This document shows positions 1-6,472 of a stretch of 10,000 nucleotides of DNA, in pieces; within the stretch, counting starts at the first letter, position 1; every line of letters starts with the position of its first letter. The notes beneath the pieces are model-generated. The model saw only the letters and a list, made by a program, of their open reading frames with translations, did not search any database and was not told where the DNA came from. The translations under genes were made by a program, and so were the position numbers. Source of the DNA: Anaerolinea sp. (GTDB taxonomy: Bacteria; Chloroflexota; Anaerolineae; Anaerolineales; Anaerolineaceae); NCBI GenBank assembly GCA_020216845.1, contig JAIWNK010000074.1, positions 1-10,000 on the forward strand, written 5' to 3'.

Positions 1-1
1 G

Positions 2-532
2 ATGCTGGCAGGGTGTGAATTGCCGCGTCAGGCGGCTGCGGCGCGGCAACAATTGGGGTTTGTTTCGCATTTGCCGTTGCTGTATGGCAATCTCAGCGCT
101 GAGCAAAATTTGTGGTTTTATGGGCAGTTGTATGGGCTGCAAGATTATCGCCGGCGCGCAGCGGAAGTTTTGCGCTTGGTGGGCCTGCAGCGGCGTAGTG
201 GCGATGCGGTGCGCACCTTTTCGCGCGGAATGCAACAGCGTTTGGCGGTGGCGCGTGCCATTTTGCACGATCCGCAGGTGCTGTTGTTGGATGAGCCGCA
301 TACTGGCCTGGATCAGGATGCCTGCGCGATGTTGGATGCGGTGCTGCGGCGTGTGACCGCAGAAGGGCGGACGGTGTTGATGACCTCGCATGATTTGGTG
401 CGCGTGCAGGCTTTGGCGGGGCGCTTTGATGTGTTAAGCCGCGGCAAGATTTGTGCTTCTGCTCATGCCGATGCCTTGGGGCCGGGCGGGCTGCCTGGCT
501 TTTATCAGCAGGCGCTGGAGCATGAGCAATGA
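2..532 (+). CDS. ccmA: Heme exporter ATP-binding subunit CcmA (5' end cut off by window)
   Basis: This is the ATPase of the CcmAB(C) complex of cytochrome c maturation system I; its ATP hydrolysis drives release of holo-CcmE in the known pathway. The visible 176 residues lack Walker A, so the true start lies upstream and the first in-window ATG is not the start. Seen, in order: the Q-loop region (residues 20-37, SHLPLLYGNLSAEQNL), the ABC signature in the variant form FSRGMQQRL (73-81, where LSGGQ is usual), Walker B VLLLDEP (93-99), D-loop HTGLD (100-104) and H-loop SHD (129-131). SRGM instead of SGGQ is common in CcmA-type ATPases. The stop overlaps the ccmB start as ATGA. The ccmB and ccmC genes directly downstream settle the assignment. 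The residue usually Gln in the Q-loop (after Ser-His) is Leu24 here. Confidence 0.93.
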   Translation: MLAGCELPRQAAAARQQLGFVSHLPLLYGNLSAEQNLWFYGQLYGLQDYRRRAAEVLRLVGLQRRSGDAVRTFSRGMQQRLAVARAILHDPQVLLLDEPHTGLDQDACAMLDAVLRRVTAEGRTVLMTSHDLVRVQALAGRFDVLSRGKICASAHADALGPGGLPGFYQQALEHEQ

Positions 533-1212
533 ACCGCGGGAGGGCGTTTGGTCGGGCTGTGTTGGCCCTGGTCTGGAAGGATTTGCTGGCCGAACTGCGC
601 AGCCTTGAGGTGATTTCGGCGATGCTGGTGTTTGCCCTGACGGTCATTCTGGTGTTCAATTTTGCCCTGGAGCTAACTCCGCGTTTGCGAGCTGAGCTTT
701 CAAGCGGGGTGTTGTGGGTCAGCCTGGCTTTTTCTGGCACGCTGGGCCTCAATCGTTCGCTGGGGCAGGAGAAAGACCGCGGTTGTTTGGATGGATTGTT
801 ATTGGCGCCGGTTGATCGGTTGGCCATCTTTTTTGGCAAGGCGCTGGCCAACTGGCTGTTTATGCTGCTGAGTTTGGTGATTCTATTGCCGGTGTTGAGC
901 GTCTTGTATGATCCGCGCCTTTTGCAAGCAGGGGTGTGGGGCGTGGCATTGCTGGGCAGCCTGGGATATGTGGTGGTAGGAACGTTGTTGGCCAGTATGG
1001 CAGTGCAGGCGCGCACGCGCGATGTCTTGCTGCCGATTTTGCTTTTCCCGGTGTTGTTGCCAGCTTTGGTGGCGAGTGTCAAGGCCAGCAGTGGCTTTTT
1101 GCTTGGTTTGCCTGGCAATGAAATTAGCCCGTGGCTGATGGTGCTGATCGTGTATGATTTGATCTTTTTGGCTTTGGCTTTATTTGTGTTTGATGCCATT
1201 CTTGAGGAGTGA
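529..1212 (+). CDS. ccmB: Heme exporter permease CcmB
   Basis: Integral membrane partner of CcmA in the cytochrome c maturation ABC complex. The 227 residues match the usual CcmB length of about 220. Six hydrophobic segments can be seen, at about residues 30-48, 61-76, 103-127, 133-157, 165-185 and 197-222. The stretch after TM2 (GLNRSLGQEKDRGCLDGLLLAPVD) has the CcmB pattern of a Glu-rich cytoplasmic loop followed by LLLAP. The ATG at 529 overlaps the ccmA stop (ATGA), which implies translational coupling. It ends with TGA at 1210-1212, just before ccmC. No frameshift or missing segment is seen. Confidence 0.93.
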   Translation: MNRGRAFGRAVLALVWKDLLAELRSLEVISAMLVFALTVILVFNFALELTPRLRAELSSGVLWVSLAFSGTLGLNRSLGQEKDRGCLDGLLLAPVDRLAIFFGKALANWLFMLLSLVILLPVLSVLYDPRLLQAGVWGVALLGSLGYVVVGTLLASMAVQARTRDVLLPILLFPVLLPALVASVKASSGFLLGLPGNEISPWLMVLIVYDLIFLALALFVFDAILEE

Positions 1213-1214
1213 GG

Positions 1215-1922
1215 ATGCGCAAACCCCTGGGACTGAAAATTTTGGATGGCGTGACCTTGTTGGCGTTCGCTGCAGCGGCGGCATTGGTGTTTTTCTATGC
1301 GCCGTTGGAGGCACAAATGGGCGCAGTGCAAAAGGTGTTTTACTTTCACGTGGCGGCGGGCTGGACGGGAATGTTGGGCTTTGTTGTGGCGGCAGTGACG
1401 AGCGCGTTGTACCTGATCACCCGCAACCCGCGTTGGGATGGCTTTAGCGTCTCGGGGGTGGAGATTGGCCTGGTGTTCATGCTGATCAATATCGTTTCTG
1501 GTTCCATTTGGGCCTATCCGACGTGGAACACGTGGTGGACGTGGGATGTGCGCCTGACAACGGCAACGATCATGGAGCTGATCTATCTGGCTTACGGACT
1601 GCTTCGTCAGGGGGTGGAGGACCTCGAACGCCGACGCCGGTTTGCGGCGGTTTATGCGTTGCTGGGCTTTGTCAGTGTGCCGATTACGTTTGTTTCTATT
1701 CGGCTGTTCAACTCCATTCATCCGGTGGTGATTGGTGCCGGAGGAGAAATGCCAACGATGGCGTTCACGCCGGCGATGCAAGTGGCGTTTTTTGGTAGCC
1801 TGATTGCTTTTTCGTTCATTTTTGTGGATTTGTTTTGGCACCGTCTGCTGTTGGCGAATTGGGCTGAGCAGGTGGACGCGCTGAAGGCGCGCTTTGAAGA
1901 TGTGGAAGGAGGAATGAATTGA
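1215..1922 (+). CDS. ccmC: Cytochrome c biogenesis protein CcmC (heme handling, WWD domain)
   Basis: CcmC binds heme at the outer face of the membrane and loads it onto CcmE. The 235-residue product has six hydrophobic segments. It carries the family's two heme-ligand histidines, His45 (in VFYFHVA) and His169 (in SIHPVV). Between them is the tryptophan-rich WWD motif at residues 99-111 (ending TWWTWD), followed by RLTT. I chose ATG 1215 because GAGGAG at 1204-1209 lies 5 nt upstream. A GTG at 1209 would extend the protein by two residues but overlaps that ribosome site. Its end overlaps the next small gene (TTGA). The C-terminal tail is charged (DALKARFEDVEGG) and cytoplasmic. CcmF and CcsA share the WWD motif but are much longer or differently arranged. 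Confidence 0.95.
   Translation: MRKPLGLKILDGVTLLAFAAAAALVFFYAPLEAQMGAVQKVFYFHVAAGWTGMLGFVVAAVTSALYLITRNPRWDGFSVSGVEIGLVFMLINIVSGSIWAYPTWNTWWTWDVRLTTATIMELIYLAYGLLRQGVEDLERRRRFAAVYALLGFVSVPITFVSIRLFNSIHPVVIGAGGEMPTMAFTPAMQVAFFGSLIAFSFIFVDLFWHRLLLANWAEQVDALKARFEDVEGGMN
1904..1912 (+). promoter_or_regulatory. Strong ribosome binding site setting the TTG start of the ccmD-like gene
   Basis: GGAAGGAGG ends 6 nt before TTG 1919. The only nearby ATG (1914) reads Met-Asn-stop in the ccmC frame. The site therefore supports TTG as the real start of the small gene and lies inside the last codons of ccmC. Confidence 0.7.
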
Positions 1923-2107
1923 CAACACCCGATACAGTTTTGTATATGTGGATTGGCTATGGTATCATCTTGGGGGTGATGGGGTTGTATGTGTTGCGCC
2001 TGTGGTGGGGGACGAGGCGGTTGCGGCAGCAAGAGGCGGAATTGCGCCGCTTGTTGGCTGAGGAAGACCCGCCGGATTCTTCTTTGGGAACTATTGGGCG
2101 GGGTTGA
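1919..2107 (+). CDS. ccmD: CcmD-like single-pass membrane protein
   Basis: The 62-residue product has one N-terminal transmembrane helix (about residues 8-27, LYMWIGYGIILGVMGLYVLR) and a charged cytoplasmic tail with an Arg/Glu-rich helix (RRLRQQEAELRRLLAEE). This is the form of CcmD, the small subunit that holds CcmC, CcmE and the CcmAB complex together. CcmD proteins are short and poorly conserved, so the call rests on size, topology and position just after ccmC. The start is TTG, overlapping the ccmC stop as TTGA and served by a strong ribosome site. The next gene starts 29 nt downstream, with no terminator between. Confidence 0.75.
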   Translation: MTTPDTVLYMWIGYGIILGVMGLYVLRLWWGTRRLRQQEAELRRLLAEEDPPDSSLGTIGRG

Positions 2108-2136
2108 GCGTCTTTCCAGGGAGAGGAGTGTTTGCA

Positions 2137-3378
2137 ATGAAACAATGGATGTTTGTCCTTTTTGGTTTGGTTTTGGTCTTTTCTTTGGGGGCGTGCAGTA
2201 GCTTGTTGCCTGGCCCTCAGGTGGATGTGGTGGCAACGCAAGTGCAACAGACCCTGGTGGGGTTGCAGACTCAGTCTGCGTTTGAAACGTTGGTTGCGCC
2301 AAGTCAGCCGAATAATTTGACGCAATTGCCGACGAGTGTGACGTTGCCAACGGAAACGCCGTGGGTGATTACGGCAACGCCTGAGCCGCCAACGGCGACT
2401 TTGCCGCCAACGGCAACGATGTTGCCGCCGACACCAACGCTGACCTTTACGCCGGTGGCAAGTTCGACGCCGACGCGTACACCAACGCCGATTCCAACAG
2501 CAGTGCCTTGCAACTGGTTGCAATTTGTCTCCGATGTGACCATCCCGGATGGCACAACGATTCAGGCAGGGCAGACCTTTGTCAAGACCTGGCGGATTCG
2601 CAACGCGGGCACTTGTGAATGGACAAGCGGTTATGCTTTGGTGTTTGCGGATGGTGACGCAATGGGTGGGCCGGCTTCGGTAATGCTGACCTCGACGGTT
2701 GCACCCGGCAGCACGGTGGACTTGTCGGTGACATTGACCGCGCCGTTGCAGCCGGGCAGCTACAAAGGCAATTGGAAGATGCGCACGGCAGCCGGTGCCA
2801 TTTTTGGCGGCGGTGCAACGGCGGACAAGCCTTTCTGGGTGCAAATCACCGTTCCGACTCCGCCAACACCCAATCCAGAGCGGCCCTTTGTGCTATCGGA
2901 TAATTATTGCGCGGCGGAGTGGCGCACCAATGTGGGCATCATCACCTGTCCGCAGCAGGAAGGGGCAAGTGGTTCGGTTGTGCGGGTGACGAACCCCAAA
3001 CTGGAAGGCGGTTATCAGGATGATGAACCGGCAATCGTGGTCATGCCCGCCAACGGAGATTCAGGGATGATTCAGGGCAAGTTCCCGCCCTTTGTGGTCA
3101 AGACCGGTGACCGCTTCCGCGTGGTAGCTGGCTGTATGGACAAAAGCCCGAACTGCAACGCCCTGGTGCAGATTAACTATAGTGTCGGCGGCGGCGCGGT
3201 GCAAAATTTGGCAACATGGACGGAAACTTCGGATGGTAATTTCTATCGAGCGGATATTGATCTGAGCTCGTTCAATGGCCAATCGGTGCAGTTCTATCTG
3301 GTGGTGTATAACAACAGCAACTCGACCGATGATCGCATCTTCTGGCTGCTGCCGCACGTTTACCGGCCAACGCCATAA
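2137..3378 (+). CDS. Lipoprotein with Thr/Pro-rich linker, NBR1-like Ig domain and Cys-containing C-terminal domain
   Basis: The 413-residue product starts with a lipoprotein signal peptide; the lipobox is LGAC and Cys20 is the likely lipidated residue. Residues about 54-124 form a Thr/Pro-rich linker with many TPTP/PPTAT units, typical of Anaerolineae surface proteins. Residues 125-239 match the NBR1-like Ig-like domain (CNWLQFVSDVTIPDGT, then KTWRIRNAGTCEWTSGY, then PGSYKGNWKMR). In eukaryotic NBR1 this fold mediates protein contacts; its bacterial role is unknown. Residues about 246-413 are a second, beta-rich domain with four Cys (258, 271, 333, 340), which may form disulfides outside the cell. 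I chose ATG 2137 because AGGAG at 2124-2128 lies 8 nt upstream; the upstream in-frame TTG 2104 has no lipobox logic. It is cotranscribed with ccm by spacing, but a link to heme is not shown. Confidence 0.85.
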   Translation: MKQWMFVLFGLVLVFSLGACSSLLPGPQVDVVATQVQQTLVGLQTQSAFETLVAPSQPNNLTQLPTSVTLPTETPWVITATPEPPTATLPPTATMLPPTPTLTFTPVASSTPTRTPTPIPTAVPCNWLQFVSDVTIPDGTTIQAGQTFVKTWRIRNAGTCEWTSGYALVFADGDAMGGPASVMLTSTVAPGSTVDLSVTLTAPLQPGSYKGNWKMRTAAGAIFGGGATADKPFWVQITVPTPPTPNPERPFVLSDNYCAAEWRTNVGIITCPQQEGASGSVVRVTNPKLEGGYQDDEPAIVVMPANGDSGMIQGKFPPFVVKTGDRFRVVAGCMDKSPNCNALVQINYSVGGGAVQNLATWTETSDGNFYRADIDLSSFNGQSVQFYLVVYNNSNSTDDRIFWLLPHVYRPTP

Positions 3379-3390
3379 AAGCAAAGCTGA

Positions 3391-3426
3391 GGCGGTGTTT
3401 TGTCACTGACAAAGCACCGCCTTTTT
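3391..3426 (+). terminator. Intrinsic terminator ending the ccm-lipoprotein unit
   Basis: A 14-bp stem runs from GGCGGTGTTTTGTC (3391-3404) to GACAAAGCACCGCC (3408-3421), with one G-U pair and a 3-nt loop. It is followed by TTTTT (3422-3426). It lies 12 nt after the lipoprotein stop. The other strand has no T-run, so it acts only on plus-strand transcripts. Confidence 0.92.
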
Positions 3427-3429
3427 GGC

Positions 3430-3458
3430 TTGACAGACAATTGTTTCAATTGTATAGT
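3430..3458 (+). promoter_or_regulatory. Near-consensus sigma-70 promoter of the repeat-protein unit
   Basis: TTGACA (3430-3435) is separated by exactly 17 nt from TATAGT (3453-3458). This is a perfect -35 box and a 5 of 6 match to the -10 box. It begins 3 nt after the terminator T-run. The expected start of transcription is near 3465, leaving a leader of about 40 nt to the ATG at 3505. Confidence 0.85.
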
Positions 3459-3468
3459 GCAATTGTAT
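3438..3468 (+). promoter_or_regulatory. Three CAATTG motifs overlapping the promoter (candidate operator)
   Basis: CAATTG occurs at 3438-3443, 3447-3452 and 3460-3465. The last two belong to a direct repeat CAATTGTAT (3447-3455 and 3460-3468), and the pair also forms CAATTG-7 nt-CAATTG, a palindrome centred on the -10 box. ACAATTGT (3437-3444) is itself palindromic. Placement in the spacer, over the -10 box and over the start of transcription suggests a repressor site. AATTGTA/ACAATT half sites are known for MarR/OhrR-type regulators, but no regulator gene is in the window, so the family is a guess. Confidence 0.45.
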
Positions 3469-3504
3469 TGTATGAGTTTGGGTGAGTTTTTGAGGAGGTG
3501 CTCA

Positions 3505-4545
3505 ATGTCCAGGTTCCGTATTTCAATGAGCTTGCGGCTATTGTTTGCCGTTGTTATGGTGGTGCTGAGTGCGGCTTTGCCGCTACCTGTACAGGCTGGG
3601 GTAGCAGCGGGCAGCATCCCAACTTTCAGCATTGTCACGGTGGTGCCCAATCAGACCGTGACGATTCAGACGGCTAATTTTCCACCGAACCAAACCTTCA
3701 CGGTGCGGATGGGCGACTATGGCACGTATGGGATTGGCGGCTATGTGGTCGGCAGTCTGAGCAGTGGCGCGGGGGGCACATTGCAGGCTACCTTCAGCAT
3801 TCCAGCCGCGCTGAAGGATAAAGCGATGATCGCCATTCGCGCGGATGGGAATTTGGGGTATTATGCCTATAACTGGTTTTACAACACCGCGCCGGGTGGA
3901 ACCGTGACGCCGCCAGTCAATACCGGCTATTCGGGCTACCCGACCTTCAATATTTTGAGCGTGGTGCGCGATGACAAGGTAACGGTCAAGGCCTATAACC
4001 TGCCGCCCAATCAGACCTTTACCGTGCGTATGGGCGCGTATGGCAGCTATGGCAAGGGCGGCCCGGTGGTGGGGACGTTTGATTCGGGCAGTGGTGGCAA
4101 TCAGGAGCAGACCTATGCGATTCCGGACGGGCTGAAGGGCAGCTATCAGATTGCAATGCGCATGGATAGCCCGTTAGGGTATTATGCCTTCAACTGGTTT
4201 TACAATCAAACGACCGATGGCACGACCCCGGTTGTGCCCCCGCCAAGTGGCTATCAGGGTTACCCAACCTTCAGCATTCTGGCGGTGACGCGGGACGCAA
4301 CGGTGACGATTCAGACCAAGAACCTGCCGCCGAATCAGACCTTCACGGTGCGCATGGGGGCGTATGGCACGTATGGCATGGGGGGCACGGTGGTCGCGAC
4401 GTTTGATTCCGCTGCCGGTGGTGCACAACAACAAACCTACACCATTCCAGATGGGCTGAAAGGCAGTGCTCAAATTGCCATTCGGATGGATAGCAATTTG
4501 GGCTATTATGCGTATAATTGGTTCTATAACCAAACTACGCCATAA
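3505..4545 (+). CDS. Secreted protein of three tandem 90-residue repeats
   Basis: The product has 346 residues. A Sec signal peptide covers residues 1-31 (basic start, hydrophobic core, probable cut after VQA). The rest is three repeats of exactly 90 residues at 38-127, 145-234 and 253-342, joined by 17- and 18-residue Pro/Gly/Thr linkers. Each repeat runs from [IY]PTF[SN]I through PPNQTFTVRMG, YGxYGxGGxVV and a SGxGG turn to GYYA[YF]NWFYN. The unit looks like an all-beta, aromatic-rich domain. I recognise it as a module recurring in Chloroflexota exported proteins but know no function for it. ATG 3505 has AGGAGG at 3493-3498, 6 nt upstream; earlier in-frame starts (3400, 3472) lie in the terminator or at the transcript start. 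It has no lipobox and no membrane anchor, so it is probably released or wall-associated. Confidence 0.88.
   Translation: MSRFRISMSLRLLFAVVMVVLSAALPLPVQAGVAAGSIPTFSIVTVVPNQTVTIQTANFPPNQTFTVRMGDYGTYGIGGYVVGSLSSGAGGTLQATFSIPAALKDKAMIAIRADGNLGYYAYNWFYNTAPGGTVTPPVNTGYSGYPTFNILSVVRDDKVTVKAYNLPPNQTFTVRMGAYGSYGKGGPVVGTFDSGSGGNQEQTYAIPDGLKGSYQIAMRMDSPLGYYAFNWFYNQTTDGTTPVVPPPSGYQGYPTFSILAVTRDATVTIQTKNLPPNQTFTVRMGAYGTYGMGGTVVATFDSAAGGAQQQTYTIPDGLKGSAQIAIRMDSNLGYYAYNWFYNQTTP
3616..3885 (+). repeat. Repeat unit 1 of the secreted protein
   Basis: Encodes residues 38-127. It is the most divergent of the three units, with IPTF in place of YPTF, IPAALKDKAMIAIRAD in place of IPDGLKGS, and a DYGTYGIGG core. 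Confidence 0.85.
3937..4206 (+). repeat. Repeat unit 2 of the secreted protein
   Basis: Encodes residues 145-234, the same 90-codon length as units 1 and 3. Shared peptides such as NQTFTVRMG use different codons in each unit (the Arg is CGG, CGT and CGC in units 1, 2 and 3). The duplication is therefore old and the protein sequence is under selection. Confidence 0.85.
4261..4530 (+). repeat. Repeat unit 3 of the secreted protein
   Basis: Encodes residues 253-342. It is closest to unit 2 (YPTF, RDATVTI, IPDGLKGS). Only four residues (QTTP) follow before the stop, so the protein has no separate C-terminal anchor. Confidence 0.85.
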
Positions 4546-4550
4546 GAGGA
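4544..4550 (+). promoter_or_regulatory. Ribosome binding site selecting TTG 4557
   Basis: AAGAGGA overlaps the stop of the repeat-protein gene and ends 6 nt before TTG 4557. A second in-frame TTG at 4551 touches the site directly and has no room for initiation. Confidence 0.6.
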
Positions 4551-4556
4551 TTGTCT

Positions 4557-5138
4557 TTGAAAAAGAAGCCATTGCGATTGTTGCTGATTGTGTTGGGGGG
4601 CGCTTTGTTGGTTGGGTGTGCTGCGTTGCTGCGACAAACGCAAGCGCCAACCGATGTGGGTGCCCCGCCGGTACCTTTGCCGGATCAAACACCGTTGGGC
4701 ACGCCGGATCAGGCATTGATTCAGCCGGTGTATCCAACACCGACGCCAGAAAACATTGTTTTGCCTCCGCTGCCAACAAAGCCGATGCAGCAGGCAACGC
4801 AGGTGTCTGCACCGCCCCTTAGCGCTCCGGCACAAACGGCGGAAGAAGTGGTGGAAGCTTTTCTGAAGGCCTATACACAAGACCCGCAGCAGATGACGCT
4901 CTACTTGAGCCAGAATTGTTTGGCAAACCTGCCGGCGGGTGGGGCTGCTGCGGTGGCACAGCTCAATGGCAAACTGGATGGGTTCGTGATTCAATCCGGT
5001 TCGGTGGCGCTCAACCCGCCCTATGCGGTGGTGGTTGTGGCGCTGAACTTGAATGGCGGGCAGACGGTGCGCGTTTTCCAGTTGGTGCAGGAAAACGGGC
5101 AGTGGAAGATTGAGATGGTGGATATCGCCCGCGGTTAA
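4557..5138 (+). CDS. Lipoprotein with Pro-rich linker and small C-terminal alpha/beta domain (NTF2-like/DUF4878-like?)
   Basis: The 193-residue product starts MKKKPLRLLL and has a lipobox LVGC; Cys21 is the probable lipid site. Residues about 27-93 form a Pro/Thr/Gln-rich linker. Residues about 94-193 form a compact domain that begins with a helix (AEEVVEAFLKAYTQ), continues with an LYLSQNCLANL segment, and ends in beta strands including VRVFQLVQENGQWKIEMVDIA. Helix then curved sheet with a closing 'W-I' strand is the layout of NTF2-like/DUF4878-type lipoproteins; that match is by pattern only. It starts 11 nt after the repeat-protein gene with no promoter between, so the two form one unit. 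The stop codon overlaps the stop of the convergent folKP gene. Confidence 0.8.
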   Translation: MKKKPLRLLLIVLGGALLVGCAALLRQTQAPTDVGAPPVPLPDQTPLGTPDQALIQPVYPTPTPENIVLPPLPTKPMQQATQVSAPPLSAPAQTAEEVVEAFLKAYTQDPQQMTLYLSQNCLANLPAGGAAAVAQLNGKLDGFVIQSGSVALNPPYAVVVVALNLNGGQTVRVFQLVQENGQWKIEMVDIARG

Positions 5139-6472
5139 TGTAAAATTGCATCGGTCAGGCGCGCGGCGCGGGCAACGGCGGACACATCGTGGACGCGCAG
5201 GATGTCGGCGCCGCGTTCAATTCCCAATACACAGGCGGCCAGGGTACCTTCCAGGCGTTGTTCGGGCGGCAGGTTGAGGGTGTAGCCGATGAAGGATTTG
5301 CGCGACGGGCCGAGCAGCAATGGATAGCCAAGGGCGCGGATTTCATCCAGGCGGCGCAGCAGCTCCAGGTTTTGGGCAACTGTTTTGCCAAAACCAATGC
5401 CGGGGTCGAGGATGATGTGTGTATCGGGAATGCCGGCTGCGTGGGCGATGGCAACGCTTTGCAATAGTTCGTTGCGCACGTCTTCAATCAGGTTGGCATA
5501 TTCAATGCCGACGTAGCGCCCGCCCAGGCGAGCTTGCAGCTCGGTGTTGGCGGGTTGGCTGCGGTTGTGCATCAGCACAATCGGCACGTTGGCAGTGGCG
5601 ACAAGGGCGGCTAAATCGGGGTCGGCGCGCAACCCCCAAACATCATTGACCCAATTTGCCCCGGCTTGCAGAGCTGCTTTGGCAACGCTGGCTTTGTAGG
5701 TGTCTACAGAGAGGAGTACATCCGGACCGGCGCGGCGCAGGGCTTCAATCACGGGCAAGACGCGCTCGGCCTCTTGCCCGGCGCTGACCGGTTGGGACCC
5801 GGGGCGGGTGCTTTCGCCGCCAATATCAAGGATGTCGGCGCCTGCCGCGGCGAATTGCCAGGCCTGCTCAAGCGCAGCGGCAATGACATCCTGACGGCTT
5901 AGCAGGCCATCGCCGGAGAAACTATCGGGTGTGACGTTGAGAATGCCCATGATGAACGTGCGCGTGCCCCAGGGCAGGGGTGGGGTGGACAATCCGCTGG
6001 GTCGCACGCTGCTACAATCGAGGGCGGCGCATAATTCCTGCACCGTTTGGCCAAGCACCGGATGGCGCAGGTCTGCGGCCAGGTCTTTTAGTGGGACAAG
6101 CACGAAGGCGCGTTCGTGCAGGCGCGGGTGCGGCAGGGTCAGCTCATCTGTTTGCAGCACCTGATCGTTGTAGAAGAGAATATCGAGGTCAATCAAACGC
6201 GGGCCATAGCGCACAGAGGGTTGTCGGCCCAGGCGAGTTTCGGTTTGTTTGAGGAAATTCAGCAACGCCAGGGGTTCCAATTCGGTGCGGGCGCGCAGCA
6301 CCTGATTGTAAAACGGCGGTTGATCGGCGTAGCCCCATGGGTCGGTTTCGTAGATGGGGGACGCACGCTCGATTTGCACTTGTGGGGAGAGGGCGCGGCA
6401 GGCGGCATGGAGGTTAGCGGCGCGATCGCCCAGGTTGCTGCCGAGTGCCAGGTAGACGCGTTGCCAGCTCAT
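5135..6472 (-). CDS. folKP: Bifunctional HPPK-dihydropteroate synthase (FolK-FolP fusion)
   Basis: The 445-residue fusion catalyses two successive steps of folate synthesis in the cytoplasm: pyrophosphorylation of 6-hydroxymethyl-dihydropterin, then condensation with p-aminobenzoate. HPPK covers residues about 1-155: ALGSNLGD (9-16), the catalytic-metal pair Asp95/Asp97 in RYGPRLIDLDILFY, and LPHPRLHERAFVLVPL (113-128). A linker follows. DHPS covers about 170-445: ILNVTPDSFSGDG (177-189), DIGGESTRPGS (216-226), SVDTYKASVA, NDVWGL, LDPGIGFGK, GPSRKSF (388-394) and RVHDV (426-430). All substrate-loop motifs are present, so both halves should be active. ATG 6472 overlaps the preceding stop (ATGA), and GGAGG lies 4 nt upstream. 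It is the last gene of a five-gene minus-strand operon. The kinase-then-synthase order matches the fusions of plants and Chlamydia. Confidence 0.96.
   Translation of the reverse strand: MSWQRVYLALGSNLGDRAANLHAACRALSPQVQIERASPIYETDPWGYADQPPFYNQVLRARTELEPLALLNFLKQTETRLGRQPSVRYGPRLIDLDILFYNDQVLQTDELTLPHPRLHERAFVLVPLKDLAADLRHPVLGQTVQELCAALDCSSVRPSGLSTPPLPWGTRTFIMGILNVTPDSFSGDGLLSRQDVIAAALEQAWQFAAAGADILDIGGESTRPGSQPVSAGQEAERVLPVIEALRRAGPDVLLSVDTYKASVAKAALQAGANWVNDVWGLRADPDLAALVATANVPIVLMHNRSQPANTELQARLGGRYVGIEYANLIEDVRNELLQSVAIAHAAGIPDTHIILDPGIGFGKTVAQNLELLRRLDEIRALGYPLLLGPSRKSFIGYTLNLPPEQRLEGTLAACVLGIERGADILRVHDVSAVARAARLTDAILH

Noticed and set aside
93..1928. 611-codon open frame on the minus strand antisense to ccmA-ccmC
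   Set aside because: Its translation is Arg/His/Thr/Ala/Pro-rich low-complexity sequence with no family features, and it lies wholly opposite three well-supported ccm genes. It is a shadow caused by codon bias.
2304..2555. 83-codon Gly/Val-rich minus-strand frame that looks like a repeat protein
   Set aside because: The GVGV pattern is the exact antisense reading of the Thr/Pro-rich linker codons (ACG/CCG).
1957..2844. 295-codon minus-strand frame opposite the lipoprotein
   Set aside because: The translation is Arg/Cys/Trp-rich noise from the reverse of the Thr/Pro linker and Ig domain.
3400..3504. Upstream start for the repeat protein (3400 or ATG 3472)
   Set aside because: 3400 lies inside the terminator stem and upstream of the promoter. 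ATG 3472 is only about 7 nt from the predicted transcript start with no ribosome site, while ATG 3505 has AGGAGG and opens a proper signal peptide.
5127..5173. 7-bp inverted repeat GCCCGCG/CGCGGGC near the convergent stops, as a terminator
   Set aside because: The loop is 33 nt and no T-run follows on either strand; chance in GC-rich sequence is more likely.
6422..6429. GCGATCGC octamer resembling the HIP1 palindrome
   Set aside because: A single copy inside the folKP coding region in GC-rich sequence, with no sign of enrichment in the window.
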